Assembly (NCBI RefSeq): GCF_019097595.1
Contig: NC_080717.1
Span: forward strand, 26,386,376 to 26,450,375
Reading direction: 5' to 3'
DNA from: Hemibagrus wyckioides
Lineage: Eukaryota; Chordata; Actinopteri; Siluriformes; Bagridae
DNA: 64,000 nt
Part shown: piece by piece, positions 10,497-21,330 of the stretch
Position numbering within the stretch: position 1 is the stretch's first letter
How the letters are laid out: every line of letters begins with the position of its first letter
The notes under the pieces: model-generated
Seen by the model: only the letters and a program-made list of their open reading frames with translations
Databases searched by the model: none
What the model was told of the DNA's origin: nothing
Position numbers and translations under genes: made by a program

Positions 10497-11110
10497 ACTT
10501 TCTCACCTATTCTCTCTCATACCCAGTCTCTCTAACACTCTCAACCAGTCTCTCTCTCATCCATTCTCTCTAACAATCTCTCACCTAGTCTCTCGGACAC
10601 GCTCTCACCCAGTTTCTCTTTTACCCATTCTGTCTAACTCTCTCTCACCTAGTTTTTTGGTCACTCTCAGTCACCCAGTCTCTCTGACACTCTCTCACCC
10701 AGTCTCTCAGTCACCCAGTCTTTCTAACACTCCATCACCCAGTCTCTCAGTCACCCAGTCTCTCTGACACTCTCTCACCCAGTCTCTCAGTCACCCAGTC
10801 TTTCTAACACTCCATCACCCAGTCACCCAGTCTCTCTGACACTCTCTCACCCAGTCTCTCAGTCACCCAGTCTTTCTAACACTCCATCACCCAGTCTCTC
10901 AGTCACCCAGTCTCTCTGACACTCTCTCACCCATTCTCTCAGTCACCCAGTCTTTCTAACACTCCATCACCCAGTCACCCAGTCTCTCTGACACTCTCTC
11001 ACCCAGTCTCTCTCGCACCCAGTCTGTCTGATACTCTCTTACTCAGTCTCTTTGACACTCTCTCTATCAGGCTCTCTCTCTCGCCCAGTCTCTCTGACAC
11101 TCTCTCATCC
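9535..11110 (+). repeat. CT-rich minisatellite, 24/16-bp units with 152-bp HOR
   Basis: About 1.6 kb is made from a 24-bp unit (starts TCTCTCTAACAC, ends TCTCACCCAG) and a shorter CT unit also ending CACCCAG. The first kilobase mixes the units irregularly. From 10679 the units become ordered: 80-bp and 72-bp blocks alternate at 10679, 10759, 10831 and 10911, ending at 10982. This makes two copies of a 152-bp higher-order repeat (10679-10830 and 10831-10982). The block differs by GACAC, CAGTCACC and TTTCTAACAC variants. The plus-strand frame 10390-10767 (Ser/Leu/Pro-rich) is an artefact. Confidence 0.95.
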
Positions 11111-11125
11111 ACTCTCTTCTGAAGG

Positions 11126-11375
11126 ACATTTCTCTTGATTTTGCTCTGGACAGAAAAGTCACACCCTCCAAGAATTTATTTGTTTCCTGTTAGATTTTTT
11201 CTGTATGATTTTTAAAAAATGTTTATAATTCATTTATTTCCATGTTACTTTTCCATGTTAGATTTTCCATCTGCGATTTTTTTCCCCATGAGTAATTTAT
11301 TTTCACACTTGAACTTGTGTGAGAGGTGTTTGAAGAGGTCTGTGGGTGGAGGAGGAGATCCAGAGCTTTGTCTCT
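11126..11375. other. Unassigned AT-rich DNA
   Basis: Short single-copy-looking spacer between tandem arrays. No gene recognised. Confidence 0.5.
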
Positions 11376-11376
11376 G

Positions 11377-11412
<36 letters not shown>

Positions 11413-12141
11413 TGTATTGTGTGTGTCCTATTAAAGCATGTTAAAAGAGGAGGCAGCGGTGGGGCCACATGTGTTACTCCTGAGTGCAGACACAAGAAAT
11501 TGTGTGTGTGTGTGTGTGTCTGTGTGTGTGTGTGTGGTTGAAAGAGAAAGACAGAGAGAGTATATATGTGTGTTATATGTTGTTGTTATTGTGCGTGTGT
11601 TTGTGTTTGCATAAGTGAGTGTGTGAGTGAGACAGTGTGTGTGTGTGTATGCATTGTTGTTATTGTGTGTGTGTGTGAGAGAGAGATAAAGAGTGAGAGT
11701 GTGTGTATATGCATTGTTATTGTGTGTGTGTGTGTGTGTGTGTGTGGGTGAGAGAGAGAGTGTATATGCATTGTTATTGTGTGTGTGTGTGTGTGTATGC
11801 ATTGTTGTTATTGTGCGTGTGTTTGTGTTTGCATAAGTGAGTGTGTGAGTGAGACAGTGTGTGTGTGTATGCATTGTTATTGTGTGTGTGTGTGTGTGTG
11901 TGTCTGATTGAGAGAGTTTTTGCAGTGTGTGTGTGTAACTGTATGTGTGTGTATCTGATCTGTGTGTGTGTGTGTGTGTGTGGGAGAGAGAGAGAGAAAG
12001 AGAGAGAGAGTGAGTGAGTGAGTTTTGCATGGTTATTGTGTGGGTCTGTGTGTGTGTGTGAGTGTGTGTGTGTGAGTGAGTGAGTGAGTGAGAGAGAGAG
12101 CTTTGCATGGTAATTGTGTGTGTGTGTGTGTGTCTCCACGA
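11376..12141 (+). repeat. CA/GT array cluster with 222-bp duplication
   Basis: CA at 11380-11410 is followed by long GT-rich arrays from 11498. The composite GTGCGTGTGTTTGTGTTTGC with its downstream ATAAGTGAGTGTGTGAGTGA appears at 11591 and again at 11813, a tandem offset of 222 bp. GA and GTGA(G) blocks occur at 11985-12020 and 12060-12100. Open frames on both strands (Thr/His, Cys/Val) are artefacts. Confidence 0.95.
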
Positions 12142-13221
12142 GGATAGGAATATCTGACACTTTTGCCCACGTGGAAACATTTGGCCGTTCCTCATGAAGA
12201 AAACTTTTTTTGTTTGTTTTTAAGAAAAATCCCCAGAGGCTTTTTTTGCAGTTATTGAGGTTAAGTGTAGAGTTAGAATGAGGTGTAGGATACTGTGTGT
12301 GTGTGTGTGTGTGTTAGACATATCCTCGGAACAGCAGAACAGAGGTATTTATCCTGCGTGTTTTCCGAACTCCCCCCCGAAACTCCTTTTTATTCCTCTT
12401 TTCATCTGTCGTCTCGCTCCTTTGACAAGGTGAAACAGTTCCCTGAATGGCCGTCGCAGTGTGAGTCTGCTCGCTGCCGCCAAAGAAACATCTGCCCGGC
12501 CCCGTCAGCTGGACACAAACAGAGCAGTGAAGCCGTGGAACAGAGGGCCTCACAAAGGCCGAGAGAGAAAGTCCTTCTCCCCCTACACTCCTGCCCTAAT
12601 CCCTCATGTGCTCCGAGCGCCCTCGGCCCCTCTCCTCCCGACACGCTGCCTCGGCCGCCGCACACTTGTTTGTTCAGCTTCTTTTTTCTTTTTTTTTCTC
12701 CCCATACATATCAAAGCAGCTCTCTAAATAGGCAGATTGGCTTCTTTGAATGCGAGCGTTTGGACTTGTTGCCTGCTTTTTAAAACGCACCTGGAGCACG
12801 TACACACCTACGGAACGCAGACCGGGCCTCTTCTTCTCTCGGAGAAAGAAAATGAAAAAGAAGTTCGAATTTTCGAATAGATCTAAACCACAATCTTTTG
12901 TTGTTGTTGTTGTTTATTTCATGTAAAGAAAGTGTGTGCGTGACTTACGAGATCGTCTAAATCCCACGTCACTGACGGCCAGGTCATAATAAAATAACAA
13001 GAAAAAATGAAAGATTCTTCCATCTGACTGATTCATTTTCCAAAAAAAACCCTACAGCCCCAGCAGTGAGCATCAGCCATGTGCTTTAATTTATCAGCGT
13101 AAACAATCCATCATGAATAAAGAGGGACTTTTATTTACAAGCTCAGGGTTTCCTCAGGTTTTTATTATTATCCCTCATGATCAAAAGTAATCCTGACCAG
13201 ACACCTCAAATTCAGCCAAAA

Positions 13222-13225
<4 letters not shown>
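12142..13225. other. Unassigned DNA with a GC-rich block
   Basis: A GT run lies at 12293-12313. The block 12330-12690 is GC-richer than its flanks and has few simple repeats. It is open on plus (12295-12783, but starting inside the GT run) and minus (12402-12665). Neither translation carries a motif I know. It could be a conserved regulatory block. A (GTT)n run lies at about 12899-12915. Confidence 0.4.

Positions 13226-13260
<35 letters not shown>
13226..13260. repeat. (CT)n microsatellite
   Basis: An uninterrupted CT run. Confidence 0.95.
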
Positions 13261-13263
<3 letters not shown>

Positions 13264-13898
13264 AAATATTACAAATCTCCCAGATTCGGTCAATATGCAA
13301 ATCTATGAATATTCTATGAACATGCAAATTAGGAGCATGTGTCCACCCCTTCACCTTGGCTTTGTGTTTTTGATAACTTCTTGTGTTTTATGCGAGGAAT
13401 GACACGCCGTTATAGGAACATAATCAGTGAGGGGGCGGTGCGAGTGCGGCGGCGTTACAAGTTGATCATTTTTTCCAATAACAGAGTTTAAAGTCTCTCA
13501 CAGCAGCTTGCTTATTTATTTCTCACCACACGTCGTACGCTTCATACGTTTATAGTTGCGCACGATGTTGTGGAACGCCCGCTAGTTCCTGTTCTCGCTT
13601 ACGTTAGAGCAACTGTAAAAAAAAAAATTTCTGCACCAGCCTCGCTTCATTACTTTTTTCATGATTCTTTCATTTATTTTTTATTTTATTTATTAATATA
13701 AAATGTTTTTATAAATAAATATTATAAATTATATCTAAAATAAATATTAATAAAATGAATAATGTTCTTGTAATAATGTAATAATATGGTCCCAAAAACG
13801 TCACCTTACAAAAAACGGTAAGGTATTAATTAAGGTATTAATATATAACCTGAGCTATAGCGCTATAGTGTTTCTAATAGGAAATGAATCAGCAGCGC
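13261..13898. other. Unassigned AT-rich DNA
   Basis: No gene recognised. 13660-13860 is strongly AT-rich. CGCTATAG at 13860 leads into the dispersed repeat that follows. Confidence 0.5.
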
Positions 13899-13936
13899 CT
13901 GACCAATCAGAATCGAGAATTCAGCAGCGCTGTGGT
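13899..13936 (+). repeat. Dispersed repeat, CTGACCAATCAGAAT family, copy 2
   Basis: Matches 2571-2608 with only a few differences in the same orientation. The sequence just upstream (TATAGCGCTATAG) is a short palindrome that may belong to the element. Confidence 0.5.
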
Positions 13937-14075
13937 TTAATACATGACTGGTTCCTTTATACTAATTTGTGATTTCACTCCTGGTTAAAAACGCACACAC
14001 ACTTTAATTTCCCTGAAAGATGTATACTTTAAAAAAATGATTTTGAGCGACTTGTACTGCTCATGGGTTTGTTTC

Positions 14076-14197
14076 ATGAAAATAAATAAATAAATAAATA
14101 AATAAGATTTGAATCCTTTGAATCTCACAGGTTTTAAAGAAGACATTAGTTTCACAGATTAATTAATAATTACTGAAAAATCAAACTTTCCTTTACG

Positions 14198-14231
<34 letters not shown>

Positions 14232-14340
14232 TTCTTTTTTTAGATCAGTAACAGAATGAGAGTGTGTTTGAATATGTGAATATGTAAATATGTGAATATG
14301 TGAATATGTGAATATGTGAATATGTGCGACTGCACTTCCT
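14076..14340. repeat. AAAT, TA and TGTGAATA tandem runs
   Basis: Three simple repeats: (AAAT)n at 14079-14104, (TA)n at 14198-14222, and an 8-10-bp TGTGAATA-type unit repeated about seven times at 14270-14326. Confidence 0.9.
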
Positions 14341-14462
14341 GGCCACAGTCAAAAAAAAAAAAAGTCGTCTGGCTTTTAGTTCGTTAATTTACAGCTGATG
14401 AATTTCCCAGTAAGCCCGCAACTTCTTCCTTTAGTGCTGTGGCTAGTGCTCTGTCACTCTGT

Positions 14463-14494
14463 TCCTCTCTCTCTCTCTCTCTCTCTCTCTGTCC

Positions 14495-14531
<37 letters not shown>

Positions 14532-14537
14532 TGTCTC

Positions 14538-14614
<77 letters not shown>

Positions 14615-14703
14615 GTTTCTCTCTCTGTCTCTCTCTTGCTCTCTCTCTCTGTCTCTCTTGCTCTCTCTCTCTCTCGCTCTCTCTCTCGGTCTCTCTCTCG
14701 GTC

Positions 14704-14738
<35 letters not shown>

Positions 14739-14759
14739 GTTTCTCTCGGTCTCTCTCTC

Positions 14760-14834
<75 letters not shown>
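14463..14834 (+). repeat. CT-rich polypyrimidine tract
   Basis: About 370 bp of nearly uninterrupted pyrimidine with isolated G in TCTCTGTCTC and CTCGGTCTC variants. Such tracts can adopt triplex (H-DNA) form. Ser/Leu frames on plus and Arg/Glu frames on minus are artefacts. Confidence 0.95.
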
Positions 14835-14836
<2 letters not shown>

Positions 14837-15032
14837 CCTTGCTTCTTTAAAATAAAAAGAGAGAAAGAGATAGATCTAGAACCTGATTTCCCTCCATCAT
14901 CATCATCATCATCATCATCAATCTCAGTGCTTCTTTTCACACACTCCTCAGCTGACAGTGGGAACCTACTCGCCCTGGCATGCAGGTTTTTCTGTTCAGG
15001 CACAGAGATGTATGAGTCAGCAAGTTTTCTCA

Positions 15033-15076
<44 letters not shown>

Positions 15077-15915
15077 GCAAGAAAAAACCTTATAGCTTAT
15101 AGCTGTGCAGAAAACCACAGCGAGAGCATCAGCACTTCTGATCAGTGATGTGCAGGGTAACTGATGTGTAAAAGCCTCACCTCTAACTATGACCTGCTCC
15201 GTGATACCTAACCTGACTCACCTTGTTTACCTTTTCTATAAAGGGAACTATATTTCCTCCCACCGTTCCTGATCGAATCAACCAATCACTGGAGGGGAGA
15301 CGCTCTCCCACGCAGACGGTGGTAAAGGAAGAGCTTCAAACCGACGACAGTAAACCTCACTTCATTTATCTGTGGCATTTCCTGGGATTCAGGAGGAGCT
15401 GGGATCTGCTCTGACATCTCCTCGTTTTGTTCTCCTGCCTCCACACTCGCTTTTGTTTGCATTGAAATACGTGTTTTGACGAACTTCACAGCCTGAGACG
15501 CTCACAATGTTGCCCTTCTGTCGCTCGACTCTCCTTTCTGATCTTCTTCTCTTCGTTTTTTGTTTTTTTTATCCTCGGTTTTCTTGTCTGAAATCTGTTG
15601 GTGGTGTTAGCTTTTCAAGTGTAACTGGCTGTAAGAGTTTGTTTGTCGAGAAGCCCCGAGGCGGTGGAGGATAGGATGTGTCGAACAGGATTTCGGTTAA
15701 TGTACAAGAAACAGTGAGTCAGGTTCAGGCGAGGTGAGACGAGGCACCGGAACTCGCTCTAAATCAGATCACGGATGCGTCTCTGTTTACACATGAGCCC
15801 TATTTGGACTGGATTAGTGTGTACTATCACTGGATGGTTTCTGGGAGTTTATTCCTGTCTGAATTCATCGTAATTTACTGTCTATACAGTGACCATCTTT
15901 TTCATGTTAGCGCTT
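14835..15915. other. Unassigned DNA with ATC and CA runs
   Basis: (ATC)n at 14896-14921 and (CA)n at 15034-15072. The block 15220-15490 is open on both strands (15223-15414 plus, 15286-15489 minus), with ordinary amino-acid composition but no recognised motif. It could be a stray exon or a regulatory block. No gene is identified. Confidence 0.4.
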
Positions 15916-15920
15916 CGTTT

Positions 15921-15990
15921 CAAAACGCTGACACCGGAGACTCCTCCGGTAAAATGTCTCCTGATAGACCATAAACCTGTGTAACGTAAT
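15921..15990 (+). repeat. Dispersed repeat, GGAGACTCC family, copy 2
   Basis: GCTGACACCGGAGACTCCTC at 15928-15947 matches the copies at 8815, 34930 and 38983. It is followed by an AAATGTCTCCTGATAGACC-like extension. Confidence 0.5.
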
Positions 15991-16169
15991 CAAATTAGCA
16001 TGTTTGCAAATACTATGATAAAAAGCGGAGCTCAGATTTGCTCGCTTAGCACCGTTCGTGCCCAGAAAACATCTGTGCAACTTGGTTTCTGCCTTCTGCT
16101 CCTCCATCACAATCCCATCTACAAAGACAAAATCGGACCAACAGCCACTTACCTCGAAGCACCACGACC

Positions 16170-16995
16170 CGTAAAGACAAACAAACAAACAAACGAAAGT
16201 AAACAAACGAAAGTAATTAGACACAGTGACAGTTAAGGACAACAGTTAAAGGCAACGAAAATGAAAGACAACATCAATAATTAAAGACAAAACAACAATT
16301 AGCGATACAGACAAAATCTGTAAAATCAATTAGACACATCAGCAATTAAAGGCAACAAAAATAAAAGACAACAACAATTAGAAACACAATGACAATTAAT
16401 CAAACAAAAGTAATTAGACACAACAATTAAACAAACAAAAGTAATTAGAAACAACGACAAAAAAACAAAAGTAATTAGACACAATGACAATTAAAGATAG
16501 AAAAGTAATTAGACACAACAACAATTAAACAAACAAAAGGAATTAGAGACAACTACAAATAAACAAACGAAAGTAATTAGACACAACAACAATTAAAGAC
16601 AACATCAATAATTAAAGAAACAACGACAATTAAAGATACAACAATTAAAGACAACACAATCACCTAGATGCAACAGCAATTAAAGGCAACAAAAAGAAAG
16701 GCAACAACAATTACAGACACAACGACAATTAAACAAACAAAAGTAATTAGACACAACAGCAATTAAGGACAACAAAAATGAAAGACAGCAACAATTAGAC
16801 ACGACAACCATTAAAGACAAAATCAATCATTAAAGAGACAACACAATTAGAGATACAACAATTAAAGACAACAAAATAAATTAGACACAACAGCAATTAA
16901 AAACACAACAATTAAAGACAACAGAAAATATGAGACAAAAACGAATGAAGGCAACAACAACCAGAGACACAACAGTTACAAATAAAGAATACACA
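16170..16995 (+). repeat. A/C-rich AACAATTA tandem array
   Basis: About 800 bp of degenerate units built from GTAATTAGACACAACAAC, AATTAAAGACAAC and AAACAAACAAAAG words. Periods vary, and the strand is very poor in G and C. It ends just before the LINE 3' end at 17024. No coding potential is claimed. Confidence 0.9.
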
Positions 16996-17574
16996 CACAG
17001 TAAAATCCCATCAGATACACCAGCAAGATTCAAGATTCAAGAAGCTTTACTGTCATTTCAACCACATATAGCTGATGCAGTACATAGTGAAATGAAACAA
17101 CGTTTCTCCAGGACCTGGTGCTACATAAACATACAACAACAAAGTTCAACATAAAAACAACACCACAGAGCTAGGACAGAAGATTGTCTTAGCCACGTAA
17201 AGTGCACAGTGTGCAGCTAGGTGCAAACAGAGCATAGACAAGACAGTGCAAAAGACAATAAATACAAGAAAGACAACACAAAAGAACACAGGACACTTAG
17301 CGCTGAAAAAAGAACGTGTGATGGAATGTAAGTGAAATAAAATAAGATAAAGTGAAATGATGTAAAAAAAGTATTGTGCAAAAATATTGTGCAAAAATAC
17401 ACAGCAGTGGATGAGGTAGTGCAAATAGAAATAAACATAAATATAACTATAGCAGCGGATGACAGGTAGAGGTAGTGCAATAAATAATGAACAATATAAA
17501 TTATGTGTGTGTGTGTTTGTGTCCACACAGTGAAGAGAGAGTGTGTGTATCTGTGTGTGAGAGAGACAGAGAGT

Positions 17575-17915
17575 TAATATACAGTTCAGTCCTGAGTGAG
17601 AGTGTGTGTGTGTGAGAGAGTGTAGAACAGTTCAGTCCTGAGTGAGAGTGTGTGTGTGTGAGAGAGTGTAGAACAGTTCAGTCCTGAGTGAGAGTGTGTG
17701 TGTGTGAGAGAGTGTAGAACAGTTCAGTCCTGAGTGAGAGTGTGTATGTGTGAGAGAGTGTAGAACAGTTCAGTCCTGAGTGAGAGTGTGTATGTGTGAG
17801 AGAGTGTAGAACAGTTCAGTCCTGAGTGAGAGTGTGTGTGTGTGTGTGTGAGAGAGTGTAGAACAGTTCAGTCCTGAGTGAGAGTGTGTGTGAGAGTGTA
17901 GAACAGTTCAGTCCC
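17575..17915 (-). repeat. 46-bp VNTR in LINE 3' region
   Basis: ACAGTTCAGTCC recurs at 17581, 17627, 17673, 17719, 17765, 17811, 17863 and 17903. Five intervals are exactly 46 bp, then 52 and 40 bp. Each unit also holds GAGTGAGAGTGTGTG and GAGAGAGTGTAG. The last unit overlaps the LINE stop codon, so the array begins at the end of the coding region. Confidence 0.95.
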
Positions 17916-19436
17916 GGGTGTTGAGGAGCCTGATGGCTTGAGGAAAGAAACTGTTACACAGTCTGGTTGTGAGGGCCCGAATGCTCCTGTACCTCTTTCC
18001 AGATGGCAGGAGGGTGAAGAGAGTGTGTGAGGGGTGTGTGGGGTCAGCCACAATGCTATTGGCTTTGCGGATGCAGCGTGCGGTGTAAATGTCTGTGATA
18101 GAGGGGAGAGAGACTCCGATGATCTTCTCAGCTGTCCTCACTATCCGCTGAAGGGTCTTGCGATCCAAGACGGTGCAGTTCCCAAACATGGCAGTGATGC
18201 AGCTGCTCAGGACGCTCTCGATGGTCCCTCTGTAGAACACAGTCAGGATGGGGGGAGGGAGATGGGCTTTCCTCAGCCTCCTCAGGAAGTAGAGGCGCTG
18301 CTGGGCTTTCTTGGTGATAGAGCTGGTGTTGAGTGACCAGGTGAAGTTCTCCGCCAGATGGACACCAAGGAATTTGGTGCTCTTGACAATCTCCACCGAC
18401 GATCCTTCGATGGACAGCGGAGAATGGTCACTCTGTGCTCTCCTGAAGTCAACAACCATCTCTTTGGTCTTGTCAATGTTCAGGGAGAGGTTGTTGGCTC
18501 TGCACCAGGCTGTTAGATGTTGCACCTCCTCTCTGTATGCTGACTCGTCGTTCTTGCTGATGAGACCCACCACAGTCATCAGCGAACTTGACGATGTGGT
18601 TGGAGCTGTGCATTGCTGCACAGTCGTGAGTCAGCAGAGTGAACAGCAATGGACTGAGCACACAGCCCTGAGGAGCTCCAGTGTTCAGTGTGATGGTGCT
18701 GGAGATACTGCTCCCGATCCGGACTGACTGAGGTCTCCCAGTCAGGAAATCCAGGATCCAGTTGCAGAGAGAGGTGTTCAGGCCCAGGAGACTCAGCTTC
18801 TCAATCAGCTGCTGAGGGATGATTGTGTTGAATGCTGAACTGAAATCTATGAATAGCATTTGAACATAGGAGTCCATACAGTCCAGGTGTGTGAGGGCCA
18901 GATGGAGGGTTGGGGTGATGGCGTCGTCCGTGGAGCAGTTAGGACAATATGCAAACTGCAAGGGGTCCAGCGAGGGTGGTAGCTGTGATTTGATGTGCCT
19001 CATGACGAGCCTCTCGAAGCATTTCATCACGATTGGTGCGAGTGCGACGGGACGGTAGTCATTGAGGCAGGAAACCGTGGACTTCTTTGGCACAGGGACG
19101 ATGGTCGTTGTCTTGAGGCACGTAGGGATGATGGAGCTGCTCAGCGAGATGTTGAAGATGTCAGTGAAGACATCTGCTAGCTGCTCTGCACACTCCCTGA
19201 GAACTTTGCCAGGAATGTTGTCTGGTCCAGCAGACTTCTGTGGGTTAACTCTGCATAGAGTTCTCCTCACGTCAGCCGTGGTGAGACAGAGCACTGGGTC
19301 ATTAGGAGGAGGGATGGTCTTCCTTGCTGTTGTGTTGTTCTGTGCCTCAAACTGAGCGTAGAAGTCGTTCAGAGCATCTGGAAGGGAGGCGTCACTGTCA
19401 CAGGCAGGTGAAGTTGTCCTGTAGTTGGTGAAGCAG
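17908..19436 (-). pseudogene. LINE reverse transcriptase, truncated and frameshifted
   Basis: The minus strand encodes the RT and C-terminal domains of a non-LTR retrotransposon polyprotein, which copies its own RNA at a nicked chromosomal target. The first segment (through 18473) has PDNIPG, the NDYRPVAL motif, motif [10 protein letters not shown] (catalytic Asp about residue 150 counting from 19294), motif [14 protein letters not shown] (206-218) and motif C FADD (237-240). Immediately after FADD, near 18570-18578, a small deletion shifts the frame. The second frame then carries [16 protein letters not shown], the thumb region and the C-terminal RLLNTRD ending at stop 17908. Coding sense continues upstream of 19294 to about 19436 (for example [15 protein letters not shown]), so no true start is present. 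The endonuclease domain is missing. The first codons of both long open frames are GTG, not ATG. Confidence 0.9.
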
Positions 19437-19726
19437 ATACATGTCCTACACGAAAGTGTTCAAGTTATAAGTGCCGTAAATTCATCCAGTGAGTTTGAAG
19501 ACTCCACGTTGATGAGGCATTAAAGTTTCCCAGCTTTCCCACTACTTCCCAGTTCAAACCTGACAAGTCGAATAATGTCCTTCAAGGGCAGATTGTACTA
19601 ACGGATGATAAATAAGTCGGTAACAATTTGAATTGTATCATATCTTTATATGTTTCAGCAGATTATCCAAGCAGTATAACCAAATACCGAATCATTATCT
19701 CATGAATCAAAATCATATGCTATCAT
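19437..19726. other. Unassigned DNA
   Basis: No feature recognised between the LINE and the next LINE tail. Confidence 0.5.
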
Positions 19727-19800
19727 ATTAGATTAGATTCAACTTTATTGTCATCGTGCAAAGTACATATACAAAGCCAATGAAATGCAGTAGGGTGGCA
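19727..19800 (-). repeat. LINE-type 3' tail (minus strand)
   Basis: On the minus strand this reads ATTTCATTGGCTTTGTATAT, then GCACGATGACAATAAAGTTG and a TAATC-type tail. The ATGACAATAAAGTTGAATC end is the same kind of 3' terminus as the LINE at 17024, so this is a severely truncated insertion of a related family. Confidence 0.65.
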
Positions 19801-21235
19801 CCATATGATGGCAGACTCAATGGTAATCATCGCAAATATCTGAATTGTTGTATGATTCAAAATTGAATCGATGATTCGGTCAGTTAATGATTCCTTGCTT
19901 TAATAATTGAAGTTGTATCGTATGGAGTGGAAAGTTTGTGGTTTAAAGGTAAAGCTTGAGGTGTGGATATGATTGTAATAAAGATAAAAAAACAACCGGT
20001 TCATGTTTATATGCGTACGTTTACATTTGAGCAATGCAGAGAAATGAATCAGTGAGTCAGTGAAGACATCGATTCACTGATTCACGAGGATTAAGGTGAA
20101 GGAAATCAGATGTCAGTGTGATTTTGATCGTGATGACCATCCCTGGGAATCGATTAAAGTTACTACAGATATCTCCAGCATCACACACACACACATACAC
20201 ACACGTGTCTGGAAAACGAATAGCTCTGCATAAGAAGGTCTTTCTGCCTCGGTAACATTTACTTAATAGGAAGCTAATATAATCCCCTCTCAGTGCGTTA
20301 ACCCTTGCTCAAACACTTTCCACTTGCTCTTGTGTCTGAAAAGGTTTTGTTCATTGTACAGTCCCGCACTTATAAATTTTCCCGGACATTTTTTCCGTTT
20401 TGACAGTTTCCAAGCTTACACGAGACCAAATGGGATTTAAAAAAAAAATGCATGCAGGTCTCAAAATGTGGGATTTCTTTTCTCTCCTGTGGAACACAGG
20501 CTGGCCACCGTTAGGGGAATTCCACCAGATTTAGACTAAGACGTATTTTCCACCAAAAAAAACCCCCAAAAAAACGGTGAGAGAGAAATACTTTTAATGT
20601 ATGCTCCATTGGAGTTCACAGCTTTACATTATAGCCAAAACCACAAAGGGGCCATAGTGTAGCTGAAGGCTGGAGCAGATCCACAGCGTGTGTTTGCATA
20701 TTGTGATATGGTGAAAGCATCTGAAACGGTTCCTGTTTCGTGTCGTTACAGGAGGTGCCGAGCAGCTGGCAGGTCTTGGGCACGGTTCCATACAGGTAGG
20801 AGGTGATGGAAGGAAACCACGCCTGTTTGATTTGCGCTGGCAGACAGCTTTGTCCCAGATGTTGACTTGTTACAGTTCATCCGTGATTTCTCGGAAGCTG
20901 AAAGACTCCTGACCCTTCAGACTTACTCTATTACTCTTATGGCTAAGATGTTTTGGACTCTTTGGTCAGGATGTTGAGATTTAGGCGCATGCTGGAACAG
21001 ATCTCTGGGATCTACCTGTGATATTTCCGTAACTTGCTGGAGGAAGGGCACTTAGAAATGAAAATTTCCTCGTGTTTGCTTATGGAAGGTGTGTGTTCCT
21101 CTTAAACAGGATGAGGTCTGTGGACAGAGGAGATATTTGATAACATCAGATAATTGGTAGAGGAGCCTGATGGAAATATTTAGATTGAAATATTTAGAAA
21201 TCTCTCAAAACGTTTTTTAGTCTATTTTTTCCTCA
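19801..21235. other. Unassigned, partly structured DNA
   Basis: No gene is recognised. GAATCAGTGAGTCAGTGAA at about 20045 pairs with GATTCACTGATTCA at 20070-20083, forming a small hairpin. A (CA)n run lies at 20183-20203. A candidate short exon with good splice-site consensus lies at 20752-20795 on the plus strand. This is not confirmed and is described in the findings. Confidence 0.4.
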
Positions 21236-21330
21236 GTTGCATTATTTATTTATTTATTTTTTATGTATTTAAGAATAAAGCAATCAATAAATAAATATCT
21301 CTATTTATGACAAATTAATTAATTAATTAA
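21236..21330. repeat. ATTT/AATT AT-rich run
   Basis: (ATTT)n and (AATT)n short tandem blocks. Confidence 0.85.

Larger units (their letters stand above)
17024..19436 (-). mobile_element. 5'-truncated LINE (non-LTR retrotransposon)
   Basis: Read on the minus strand, this contains a reverse-transcriptase coding region (19436 down to 17908), a 3' region with a 46-bp VNTR and GT/CA runs, and a 3' end that reads ATGACAGTAAAGCTTCTTGA with repeated TTGAATC units ending at 17024. An AATAAA-like signal close to a short tandem tail is typical of LINEs of the Jockey/CR1/L2/Rex group, which lack poly(A) tails. The 5' end stops inside the coding region at about 19436, as expected from incomplete target-primed reverse transcription. 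It is an inactive copy. Confidence 0.9.

Noticed and set aside
10390..10767. 125-codon Ser/Leu frame
   Set aside because: Translation of the CT-rich minisatellite.
12295..12783. 162-codon plus-strand frame across a GC-rich block
   Set aside because: It starts inside a GT repeat, has no known motif and overlaps an equally open minus frame. Kept only as a possible regulatory block.
14398..15148. Ser/Leu-rich and Arg/Glu-rich frames that could be taken for an SR-type protein
   Set aside because: They are the two strands of a CT tract. Arg/Glu alternation follows from GAGA.
15223..15489. Overlapping frames of ordinary composition on both strands
   Set aside because: No motif, no clear splice sites and no way to choose a strand.
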